Below, in pieces: positions 1 to 5,438 of a stretch of 5,896 nt of DNA. The notes beneath the pieces are model-generated. The model was not told the origin of the DNA. It worked only from the letters and a program-made list of their open reading frames with translations, and ran no database searches. The position numbers were made by a program, and so were the translations under genes. The stretch spans positions 1 to 5,896 of the forward strand of contig JASHTQ010000419.1 of assembly GCA_030040475.1 (NCBI GenBank). Direction: 5' to 3'. How positions within the stretch are numbered: the first letter of the stretch is position 1; every line of letters starts with the position of its first letter. The DNA comes from Streptosporangiaceae bacterium (lineage in GTDB: Bacteria; Actinomycetota; Actinomycetes; Streptosporangiales; Streptosporangiaceae).

Positions 1-1
1 C

Positions 2-1021
2 TCCGGATCAGCCCCGGCCAGCCTGCCGCACTTCTACGTCACGACCAGCTCCAGCCCCGACGGCCGCGGGATACAGGCGGTGGTCCGCGCGTCCGCCAGC
101 GGGAAGGTCACCGGTACCGTCCCTGTGCCGTCGGCCCTCCCTGTGGAGTGGGCTGACTCTGGCGGTACCTTCGTCACCGCCGCCGCCGATGACCGCAGCT
201 TCATCATCGGAGTCCAAGGAGGCCAGGCACCAACCAAAATCGGCTTGGACCTCCGCCTGTTCCGGTTCGCTATCTCCGATGCAGGTAAGCCCGGCCACCT
301 GACTGAGCTGGCACCCGCTCCGATGCGCAACGAGACCACGGAGGGCATCGCGCTGTCTCCCGACGGCAAGCTGCTCGCGGTCTCGCTGATGCGCGACTCC
401 TCGGCGGACGCCGTGGGCGCCATTCAGGTCCTCGACCTAGCCACCGGGGCTACCCGGACCTGGACCGCGCCGCCCCATAGCGTGTATATTCCCGGGCCGC
501 CCTCCTGGGCGGACGGAAGCCGGGTAATCGCGTTCACCTGGCTGCGCTCCACCCAATCTGGCCTCATGTCCGCACCGCGGGGAATCCGGCTGCTCGACAC
601 CGCCGCGCCAGGCGACAACCTGGTGGCGGGGACAGTGATCGTCCCGCGCGGCGTGGTCGCCGCCGGTTCCGTCGTGAGCGCGCAGATCACGCCCGACGGG
701 CGCGATGTCATCGTGGTCACCTGGCGTGATCTGACTCCACGGGCCAGCACCCACACCGTCGTCGTGCAGTTTGCCGAGCTTCAGGCCGCCACCGGCAGGC
801 TGGTCCGGCTGCTCCGCACCGAGACGGCGCGGTACGACCAGGTCAACGTCGTCACCGTGGAGGACAGCCTCGGTGTGCTGTCGCTAGCGCCGCAGGGGCG
901 GTACGCCCTGGTCCAGGGCATCCAGTTCGGCTGGCTTGACGTCGGCGGCCCCGACCGGGGCCGGTTCACGCCGCTGCCCGCGGTCCCGGTCGGCCAGTAC
1001 GTCAACTTTGCCGCCTGGTAA
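2..1021 (+). CDS. WD40/TolB-like beta-propeller protein, C-terminal part (5' end outside window)
   Basis: The frame is open from the first bases of the window to a TAA at 1019-1021. The first possible start inside it (GTG at 80) lies within propeller-like sequence, so the true start is upstream and only about 339 C-terminal residues are visible. Recurrent beta-propeller signatures of the form S/T-P-D-G-(R/K) followed by a hydrophobic strand are present: SPDGRGIQAVV, ALSPDGKLLAVSL, QITPDGRDVIVV and the degenerate SLAPQGRYALVQG. An IQVLDLATG strand is also typical of WD40/PD40 blades. There is no catalytic motif and no membrane segment in the visible part. Related actinobacterial proteins often carry an N-terminal membrane anchor, which would lie outside the window. 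The exact role is unknown. The gene converges on the DUF664 remnant, with only 8 bases between the two stop codons. The fold is fairly secure; the function is not. Confidence 0.85.
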   Translation, partial: SGSAPASLPHFYVTTSSSPDGRGIQAVVRASASGKVTGTVPVPSALPVEWADSGGTFVTAAADDRSFIIGVQGGQAPTKIGLDLRLFRFAISDAGKPGHLTELAPAPMRNETTEGIALSPDGKLLAVSLMRDSSADAVGAIQVLDLATGATRTWTAPPHSVYIPGPPSWADGSRVIAFTWLRSTQSGLMSAPRGIRLLDTAAPGDNLVAGTVIVPRGVVAAGSVVSAQITPDGRDVIVVTWRDLTPRASTHTVVVQFAELQAATGRLVRLLRTETARYDQVNVVTVEDSLGVLSLAPQGRYALVQGIQFGWLDVGGPDRGRFTPLPAVPVGQYVNFAAW

Positions 1022-1029
1022 CCGGGAGG

Positions 1030-1180
1030 TCATTCGCCGACCGCGCCGTCGACCTGCTCGCGGAGAAAGCCGGGGTGGCCGATATGCCGCGCGTACTCCT
1101 CGATCATGTGCAGGTAGATCAGCCGCAGCGACATCAGCTCGCCGTCGTGGGTGAACTCCTCGTCCAGTGACGCGTTGGCC
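1030..1180 (-). pseudogene. DinB/DUF664 family protein, C-terminal remnant
   Basis: On the minus strand, about 50 codons ending at a TGA (1032-1030) read as the C-terminus of a DinB-like DUF664 protein. Key parts are LDEEFTHDGELMSLR, then LIYLHMIEEYARHIGH, then LREQVDGAVGE at the stop. HMIEEYARHxGHxxxLRE is the typical last helix of this family, whose members are usually about 160-180 residues and resemble DinB metal-binding or thiol-transferase-like proteins. Upstream of residue A-N-A-S the similarity stops near 1180, and the frame meets a stop at 1203-1201 with no credible start. The first two-thirds of the gene is therefore missing. The opposite strand and other frames here look like shadows. 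Family assignment is by recognition of the motif, not by a search. Confidence 0.75.
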
Positions 1181-1248
1181 TGTGGGTGCCGACAATCCTG
1201 TCATAGCCGTTGACCTGGTCTCTCCAGGGAGATCGAGTTGGCCTGTAA

Positions 1249-1311
1249 TGGTCGAAATCCGGCTACCGGTGCTGGCCTGGGATTTCACGCTGCCTGTTGG
1301 ATATTCGACCA
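1249..1311. repeat. Imperfect inverted repeat with alternative pairing partners
   Basis: The left arm TGGTCGAAATCC (1249-1260) is matched by the right arm GGATATTCGACCA (1299-1311), whose reverse complement is identical except for one extra T. A second, competing partner lies between them: GAAATCC (1254-1260) also pairs perfectly with GGATTTC (1280-1286). The two pairings cannot form together on one RNA. This could be the footprint of a mobile-element end, an operator, or an attenuator-like leader. No factor or target is known, and the function is inferred from symmetry alone. Confidence 0.5.
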
Positions 1312-1390
1312 CTATAGGGATCAGTGCTGGGTTCGGAGGCAGGTGGGCTCGTCTGTCAGTTCGCTACAATAATCGGAAATTCGAACAGAC

Positions 1391-1419
1391 TTGCGGACGG
1401 ACTCGTTCGGTGAGATATT
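1391..1419 (+). promoter_or_regulatory. Weak candidate sigma-70-type promoter
   Basis: TTGCGG (1391-1396) and GATATT (1414-1419) are separated by 17 bases and match about half and two-thirds of the -35 and -10 consensus respectively. They lie in the AT-richer part of the spacer, about 130 bases before the ATG of the AfsR-like remnant. Such matches arise by chance in low-GC patches, so this is only a candidate. Confidence 0.2.
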
Positions 1420-1538
1420 TGTATGTAGCAGGTCCATGGGCATTCTAATCGAATAAGTGGTTTTGGCAGGCGTGTGCTTCCCTACTGGCATCAGGCGGGC
1501 CGAGCGGGCGTGTGGCTGCATGGCTGTCTGAAATCAGC

Positions 1539-1544
1539 AAGGAG
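1539..1544 (+). promoter_or_regulatory. Ribosome binding site of the AfsR-like remnant
   Basis: AAGGAG lies 7 bases before the ATG at 1552. It is a strong Shine-Dalgarno match and is the reason for choosing 1552 over the in-frame ATG at 1474, which has no comparable site. Confidence 0.65.
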
Positions 1545-1551
1545 CCAACCG

Positions 1552-2202
1552 ATGGCTGCCCAAATAGATGATCCCAGAGATGTTCAGAGGCTGAGCGCTG
1601 AGCTGGCATACCAAGGTCTCCCGGCGGCCGCCGCGCGAGTGTTCAGGCTACTGGCCGTGCACCCGGGACCTGACGTGAGCGTTGCAGCGGTGGCGGCACT
1701 AGCGGACGTTCCGTTCGCCGAAGCGCGCGGCGTGCTGCTTTTTTCTGAACAGGGCGGGTCTTGTCCGGGCGGCACGCGGCATAGACCGGTGGCGGATGCG
1801 TGACGTCGCGCGCACGCTTGTCGGCTGCTGGAGACGCACGCCACCACTAACGAGCGCGAGATGGCTAGGGACCGGCTGCTCCGCTACAACCAGACCGCGA
1901 CGGAGGCTGCGGACGGTCGGCTCCAAGGGCGGCCGCCGATTCCCGTACCGCAGGAGTTCGATGATCGGGATGAGGCATTGGCCTGGCTGGATGCCGAACG
2001 GGCGAACGTGCTCGCGGTCACGCAGATGGCGGCTGACGTCGGCCGGGACCACGCGGCGAAGAGCCTGCCGCTACTGATGGCGTATTACCTCAACTTCCGC
2101 GGGTTTTCCGACGACCTGCTGGCCGTCACGGCTATCGGCCTGGATGCCGCTCGGCGCCTTGGGGATCATGCGGCAGAGGGGGAAGCTCTCAATAACCTCG
2201 GT
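1552..2202 (+). pseudogene. AfsR/NB-ARC-type TPR regulator, frameshifted and 3'-truncated
   Basis: The reading order matches the part of AfsR-like STAND regulators that follows the NB-ARC ATPase. First comes the winged-helix stretch LPAAAARVFRLLAVHPGPD with ALADVPFAEARGVL (1606-1740). Then comes GLVRAARGIDRWRMRDVART, found one frame over (about 1741-1819), and finally LETHATTNEREMARDRLLRY back in the first frame. [36 protein letters not shown] and the start of a TPR array follow, to about 2202. The first frame itself stops at TGA 1801-1803. A T6 run at 1739-1744 that should be T5, plus a one-base loss near 1816-1830, explains both shifts. The TPR array is cut off at the LNNLG motif by the junction with minus-strand sequence. 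No DNA-binding or P-loop domain precedes the ATG, so this may have been a short family member or already headless. It is almost certainly non-functional. Confidence 0.8.
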
Positions 2203-2368
2203 GGCGCACCCTCTGATACCCGGTGCCGTACCAGAGTAGGGACAGTTCCGGCAGCTGCGCGTAGCGGGCCCCGTCGTCCAGGTGCGCCGCCAGATGCCAC
2301 GGCTCGTCGTACGGCGTGCCGACCAGCAGGTGACCCCAAGCAGTCAGCATGCCGGGTGGCTCAGTCAA
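2189..2368 (-). pseudogene. N-terminal fragment of an unrecognised gene downstream of tsaD
   Basis: A TTG at 2368-2366 follows AGGGAG (2380-2375) with a 6-base spacer and overlaps the likely ancestral tsaD stop as TTGA. From it the frame encodes 59 residues beginning [17 protein letters not shown], then [15 protein letters not shown] and [10 protein letters not shown]. About the first 45-50 residues look like real protein. The last few (YQRVRHRGY) lie at or past the junction with the AfsR-like remnant and are probably meaningless. I do not recognise the family. The overlap suggests this was the gene translationally coupled to tsaD in the original operon, now cut short. It could instead be an extended C-terminus of the tsaD product, since the present frame reads straight through from tsaD, but that tail does not resemble TsaD proteins. 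Confidence 0.45.
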
Positions 2369-3162
2369 GCCGCGCTCCCTGGAGCACAGCTGTCGCATGG
2401 CCGCGAGGCTGGGGGGTGACGGCGGTTCCCCGGCCCGCACGAGCAGGTCGCCGACGGCCGCGATCATCGCGCCGTTGTCGGTGCACAGCCGGGGTGGCGG
2501 GATCCGCAGCTCGATGCCGGCCGCGTCGCAGCGCTCGCGCAGCAGGGCGCGGATCCGGCTGTTGGCGGCGACTCCGCCCACGGTCACCAGGGTGTCGCAG
2601 CGCTGCTGGCGGCAGGCGAGGATTGCCTTGGCGCTAAGGGTGTCGGCGACTGCCTCCTGGAAGCTGGCCGCGATGTCGGCGACGCCGACTCCCGGCCGGA
2701 GGCCGCGCTCGACGTAGCGGGCGACCGCGGTCTTCAGCCCGGCGAAGGAGAAGCCCAGCGGGGGAGCACCGGGGCCGGTCAGCGGGCGCGGGAATGCGAC
2801 CGCGCCGGGATCCCCGTCCGCCGCCGCCCGACTGATCGCGGGGCCGCCCGGGTACGCCAGCCCGAGGAGCCGGGCCACCTTGTCGAACGCCTCCCCGACG
2901 GCGTCGTCGAGCGTGTCCGACAGGTGCCTGACCGGATCCCGGCTCAGGTCGCCGACGCTCAGCAGCGACGTGTGTCCGCCGGATACTTACCGTCGGGACC
3001 ATGGCCTCCAGGTGCGCGGGCCGCGATGTCGGGGACGACGCCGCCGAACCGGGCATGCTCGGCCATGCTGGAGGCGACGGCGTCGCCGAGCAGCACCCCG
3101 TCCCTGACGAACCCGACCCCGGTCTCGTCGCAGGACGTCTCGATGCCCATGACGACCGTCAC
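2365..3162 (-). pseudogene. tsaD: tsaD (tRNA threonylcarbamoyl transferase subunit), broken
   Basis: TsaD transfers the threonylcarbamoyl group to A37 of ANN-decoding tRNAs. The N-terminus is clear (start GTG 3162, or ATG 3150): [17 protein letters not shown] and [15 protein letters not shown]. It then leaves frame: HLEAMVPTV follows in a second frame and [10 protein letters not shown] in a third. After SGGHT the match is continuous: [71 protein letters not shown] and [10 protein letters not shown]. About 75-80 residues are missing between VPTV and SGGHT, including the HxxxH metal-binding histidines. A 2-base loss in a GCGCGC run near 3014-3019 explains the first shift. A G6 run at 2411-2416 (plus strand) probably disrupts the C-terminus; one base fewer gives a stop at 2367-2365. 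Full-length family members have about 340 residues. The enzyme is essential in most bacteria, so an intact copy should exist elsewhere. Confidence 0.88.
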
Positions 3163-3215
3163 CAGGAGCCTGCCTGGATGAGCCGGCGGGCGACGCCGGG
3201 GACCTGTAGGTTCAT
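3159..3215 (-). other. Short open frame overlapping the tsaD start (possible tail of a lost upstream gene)
   Basis: On the minus strand ATG 3215 to TGA 3159 encodes [18 protein letters not shown], and its stop overlaps the tsaD GTG as GTGA. That is the usual actinobacterial form of translational coupling. The frame is also open further upstream with no recognisable protein, so this may be the end of a deleted upstream gene or chance. No family is recognised. Positions 3216-3400 hold nothing else that I can identify except part of a direct repeat. Confidence 0.25.
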
Positions 3216-3371
3216 GTCCCCGATCTTATTCGGTACAGCATGCAGTTGCGTTCTCGTCGCAATAGGCCTCCGGTGACCTGATTCGTCTCGCGGCTTCCTG
3301 GTAACGGTCCCGCGCAGTGAGACCCGGGCTCGACGTTCAGCGCAGGGCGCCAGCAGGCTATGAGCACGGCC

Positions 3372-3386
3372 GCTATCGCGGGCCGG
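3372..3386. repeat. 15-bp direct repeat, copy 1
   Basis: GCTATCGCGGGCCGG occurs here and again, identically, at 3428-3442, with starts 56 bases apart. The two copies bracket the ribosome binding site and start codon of the cupin gene. Copy 1 is upstream of the gene. Copy 2 is within codons 6-10, so it also encodes A-I-A-G-R. It could be a duplicated operator or simply local slippage. Confidence 0.5.
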
Positions 3387-3400
3387 GAACCGTCCCAGCG

Positions 3401-3406
3401 AAGGAG
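3401..3406 (+). promoter_or_regulatory. Ribosome binding site of the cupin gene
   Basis: AAGGAG is 6 bases before GTG 3413 but only 3 before the adjacent in-frame GTG 3410. It therefore favours 3413 as the start and rules out the far-upstream in-frame ATG at 3317. Confidence 0.7.
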
Positions 3407-3412
3407 ACAGTG

Positions 3413-3901
3413 GTGAGCGTTCAGGAAGCTATCGCGGGCCGGCAGCCGGATGACGGCGTGCTGAAGCTGCCCGGGTGCGGGGAGAACCTCGGCGCCATCG
3501 GGCTCGGGATCATGCTGCGGCTGGCCGGCGAGGACACCGGCGATGCGTACTCGCTGTTCGAGTACGTGGTGCCGCCCAGGCTGGGCGGTCCTCCCACGCA
3601 CATCCACGCCTACCAGGACGAGCTGTTCACCTGCACCGCGGGCCGGGTCGTGGTCGAGCTGAACTACGTGGAGCGCACGATGACGCCGGGGTCGTCCATC
3701 CTCATGCCGCGCGGCGTGCCGCACATGTTCTACAACCCGTTCGACGAGGAGACCCGCATCGTCGCCGTCGTCTCCCCGCCGGGCCTCGAGAAGTACTATA
3801 AGGAGCTGAGCGAACTGCCGCCCGGGCCGCGCGACATGAACAAGATCGCCGAGATCATGAAGCGCCACGGGCTCTCCCTGGCTCCGAAGACCGCATCGTG
3901 A
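3413..3901 (+). CDS. Small single-domain cupin protein
   Basis: The product is 162 residues with one beta-barrel cupin domain. Both conserved cupin motifs are intact. Motif 1 (G-x5-HxH-x4-E-x6-G) is GGPPTHIHAYQDELFTCTAG, giving ligands His63, His65 and Glu70. Motif 2 (G-x5-PxG-x2-H-x3-N) is GSSILMPRGVPHMFYN, giving His104. A full 3-His/1-Glu set implies a bound Fe, Mn, Ni or Zn ion and a dioxygenase, isomerase or sugar/small-molecule-binding role; the substrate cannot be told. The C-terminal segment after PPGLEKYYKEL, ending IAEIMKRHGLSL, is typical of actinobacterial quercetin-dioxygenase-like small cupins. There is no signal peptide, so it is cytoplasmic. The stop overlaps the next start as GTGA, so it is co-translated with the SnoaL-like gene. 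An unusual Cys74 sits in a CTAGR sequence directly after motif 1. Confidence 0.88.
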   Translation: MSVQEAIAGRQPDDGVLKLPGCGENLGAIGLGIMLRLAGEDTGDAYSLFEYVVPPRLGGPPTHIHAYQDELFTCTAGRVVVELNYVERTMTPGSSILMPRGVPHMFYNPFDEETRIVAVVSPPGLEKYYKELSELPPGPRDMNKIAEIMKRHGLSLAPKTAS

Positions 3902-4290
3902 CCGCCCCGGCCGCACCGGATCGCACCCGGCAGCGGGAGGCCATGGTGGCGGCCATGTGCGCGGCGGCCGACAACGCGGACGGCGAGACCTTCGCCTCCT
4001 ACTTCGCCGAGGACGCCAGCTACCGTTTCGGCAACAACGAGCCGCTCACGGGGCCCGCGGCCATCGCCGCGGCCACCAACGGGATCGTCGATGCCGTCTG
4101 GCCGGTGCGTCATCAGGTCGACCAGGTCGCCGCCGTCGGCTCTCAGCTGTTTTGCCGGTTCACCATTCACGTCAGCAAGCCGGACGGCCCCGGGCTGGCA
4201 CTACCATGCGTCACCGTCATCACACTCGGTGACGGCGACTGCATCACCGACTACCGGGTCCATATGGACATCGCCCCGGCTCTCCGCTAG
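3898..4290 (+). CDS. SnoaL-like / NTF2-fold protein
   Basis: The product is 130 residues, the usual length for one SnoaL-like (NTF2-superfamily) cone domain. The N-terminal helix is followed by the family signature: a DGETFASYFAEDASYRFGN stretch (residues 28-46), then a G-x-A-A-I helix start. The end has the paired strands LFCRFTIHV, CVTVITLGDG and ITDYRVHMDI. The fold houses polyketide cyclases, small isomerases and hydrolases, and many catalytically inert binding proteins. The acid-base residues cannot be assigned with confidence here. The GTG start overlaps the cupin TGA by 4 bases (GTGA), which fixes the start and implies translational coupling. Cupin plus SnoaL pairs are common in small-molecule oxidation or detoxification operons and in polyketide-type clusters. 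A joint metabolic role is inferred, not shown. Confidence 0.85.
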   Translation: MTAPAAPDRTRQREAMVAAMCAAADNADGETFASYFAEDASYRFGNNEPLTGPAAIAAATNGIVDAVWPVRHQVDQVAAVGSQLFCRFTIHVSKPDGPGLALPCVTVITLGDGDCITDYRVHMDIAPALR

Positions 4291-4360
4291 CGCGCAGAAT
4301 GTTCACCTGCAACCGGATTGCATTACCGGCGAGCCGTCCCGGCGAGATAGCGTCGGTGTC

Positions 4361-4408
4361 ATGGCGATCAGCACGATGGCTCGCGTCCCGCGCCTGGACA
4401 TGCGGTGA
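4361..4408 (+). CDS. Possible 15-codon leader peptide overlapping the FGE start
   Basis: In the 114-base gap after the SnoaL-like gene, ATG 4361 starts a 15-residue frame (MAISTMARVPRLDMR). It ends at TGA 4406-4408, overlapping the FGE GTG (4405-4407). FGE itself has no clear Shine-Dalgarno sequence, so reinitiation from a short leader is conceivable. The leader also lacks a good ribosome binding site and resembles no known leader, so chance is quite possible. Confidence 0.18.
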   Translation: MAISTMARVPRLDMR

Positions 4409-5397
4409 CGGGGACGCGGGGCAACGACGTGGCGCGCCCGGCCGGGGCAACGGCCGCGCCGGCGCCGCGCGGCATGGCCTGGGTTCCTGGCGGGACCTTC
4501 CAGATGGGTTCCGACCTGGCCGACTACCCTGAAGAGGGGCCGCCCCACGCGGTCAGCGTGGACGGGTTCTGGATCGACGAGACCCCGGTAACCACGGTGC
4601 AGTTCCGCCGCTTCGTCAAGGCCACCGGATACCGGACGGTAGCCGAGCGGCCGCTGGATCCGGCCGAGTACCCGAACGCGAACCCCGCGCTGCTGGTCCC
4701 CGGGTCGCTGGTCTTCACCCCGACCCGGGGTCCCGTGGACCTGGCCAACTGGCAGGCCTGGTGGCGATACGTCCCAGGCGCTGACTGGGCCCACCCCGAA
4801 GGTCCCCAGTCCACCATCGCGGGCCGTGAACTGCACCCGGTCACCCATGTGAGCTGGGAGGATGCCGCCGCCTACGCGACCTGGGCGGGCAAGGACCTGC
4901 CGACCGAGGCCGAGTGGGAGCGCGCCGCCCGCGGCGGCCTGGACGGCGCCCGCTACACGTGGGGAGAGCAGTTCACCCCGTTCGGGCAGCGGATGGCGAA
5001 CTACTGGTTCGGCGATTTTCCCTGGCAGAACCACAAGCCGCCCGCCGAGCAGCGCACCACTTCGGTGCGCTCCTACCCGCCCAACGGGTACGGGCTGTAC
5101 GACATGGCCGGCAACGTCTGGGAATGGACCTCCGACTACTATCGGGCCGACCACTCCGCCACTGCGGTTCGCGCCTGCTGCGCACCGCCGGCCAATCCCC
5201 GGGTTACCGACGCCGAGGGTAGCTACGGCACCGAGGAACAGGCCGGCGCGCACGTCCCGCGCCGGGTGATCAAGGGCGGCTCCCACCTGTGCGCGGAGAA
5301 CTACTGCCAGCGCTACCGCCCCGCCGCCCGGCAGGCCCAGCAGGTCGAGTCGGGCATGTCCCACATCGGCTTCCGCTGCGTCATCCGCCCCAGCTGA
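4405..5397 (+). CDS. Formylglycine-generating enzyme (FGE/SUMF1-type) with both catalytic cysteines
   Basis: Aerobic, copper-dependent FGE oxidises the cysteine of a CxPxR motif in type I sulfatases to C-alpha-formylglycine. The 330-residue product spans the whole FGE-sulfatase fold: WVPGGTFQMGSD (26-37), VDGFWIDETPVT, FRRFVKATGY, HPVTHVSWEDAAAYATWAGK, LPTEAEWERAARGG (165-178), NGYGLYDMAGNVWEWTSDYY (about 227-246) and HIGFRCVIRPS at the end. The active-site segment KGGSHLCAENYCQRYR keeps Ser293, Cys296 and Cys301, matching the C-x4-C copper-binding pair of human (336/341) and Streptomyces FGE. That pair separates true FGEs from lectin-like or EgtB-type relatives. The start is uncertain. GTG 4405 leaves a poorly conserved Ala/Pro-rich N-terminus, and ATG 4474 sits just before the conserved fold; neither has a strong ribosome binding site. 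No signal peptide is seen. No sulfatase is encoded in the window. GNAT follows after 41 bases. Confidence 0.92.
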   Translation: MTGTRGNDVARPAGATAAPAPRGMAWVPGGTFQMGSDLADYPEEGPPHAVSVDGFWIDETPVTTVQFRRFVKATGYRTVAERPLDPAEYPNANPALLVPGSLVFTPTRGPVDLANWQAWWRYVPGADWAHPEGPQSTIAGRELHPVTHVSWEDAAAYATWAGKDLPTEAEWERAARGGLDGARYTWGEQFTPFGQRMANYWFGDFPWQNHKPPAEQRTTSVRSYPPNGYGLYDMAGNVWEWTSDYYRADHSATAVRACCAPPANPRVTDAEGSYGTEEQAGAHVPRRVIKGGSHLCAENYCQRYRPAARQAQQVESGMSHIGFRCVIRPS

Positions 5398-5409
5398 ACC
5401 TGGTACAAA

Positions 5410-5423
5410 GGCACCGGAGTGCC
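5410..5423 (+). other. Small hairpin just before the GNAT ribosome binding site
   Basis: GGCAC (5410-5414) and GTGCC (5419-5423) form a perfect 5-bp stem with a CGGA loop. It touches the GGAGG of the next ribosome binding site. There is no U-run, so it is not a standard terminator. It may modulate translation of the GNAT gene or be incidental. Confidence 0.3.
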
Positions 5424-5433
5424 GGAGGAAGGA
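5424..5433 (+). promoter_or_regulatory. Ribosome binding site of the GNAT gene
   Basis: GGAGGAAGGA ends 5 bases before ATG 5439. It is the strongest Shine-Dalgarno sequence in the window and fixes that start. Confidence 0.7.
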
Positions 5434-5438
5434 ACGCG

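Larger units (their letters stand above)
1181..1551. other. Non-coding spacer of lower GC with inverted repeats
   Basis: These 371 bases lie between the DUF664 remnant and the AfsR-like remnant and hold no gene that I can support. Base composition falls visibly in about 1350-1470, where runs such as caataatcggaaattcg and gagatatttgtatgtag occur in an otherwise very GC-rich window. The stretch contains an imperfect long inverted repeat (1249-1311), a short TCTCC/GGAGA hairpin at 1221-1232 and a weak promoter candidate near 1391-1419. Open frames crossing it show no family features or credible ribosome binding site. It may be an original upstream regulatory region or foreign DNA left by the rearrangements that damaged the flanking genes. 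Confidence 0.6.

Noticed and set aside
884..1312. Minus-strand frame of 142 codons across the DUF664 remnant
   Set aside because: It reads the DUF664 remnant in the wrong frame, and the recognisable HMIEEYARH sequence is in another frame.
1167..1448. Plus-strand frame of 93 codons in the spacer
   Set aside because: No ribosome binding site, no recognisable domain, and it overlaps the remnant and the inverted repeat.
1739..1830. Programmed frameshift or transcriptional slippage in the AfsR-like gene
   Set aside because: A single slip at the T run would not restore the family sequence. A second, opposite shift is needed about 80 bases later, and the gene is also truncated.
3212..3916. Minus-strand open frame of 234 codons opposite the cupin
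   Set aside because: His/Arg/Gly-rich shadow of a cupin with both motifs intact; no start context.
4326..4346. CCGGCGAG direct repeat with 13-base period before FGE
   Set aside because: Eight bases of pure GC-rich sequence repeat easily by chance in this genome. No promoter is seen around it.
4405..5397. EgtB-type (hercynine oxygenase) or lectin-like identity for the FGE homologue
   Set aside because: No N-terminal DinB domain, and both copper-binding cysteines of true FGE are present.
5410..5423. Terminator between FGE and GNAT
   Set aside because: The stem is only 5 bp, has no T-run and abuts the next ribosome binding site, so it is unlikely to stop transcription.
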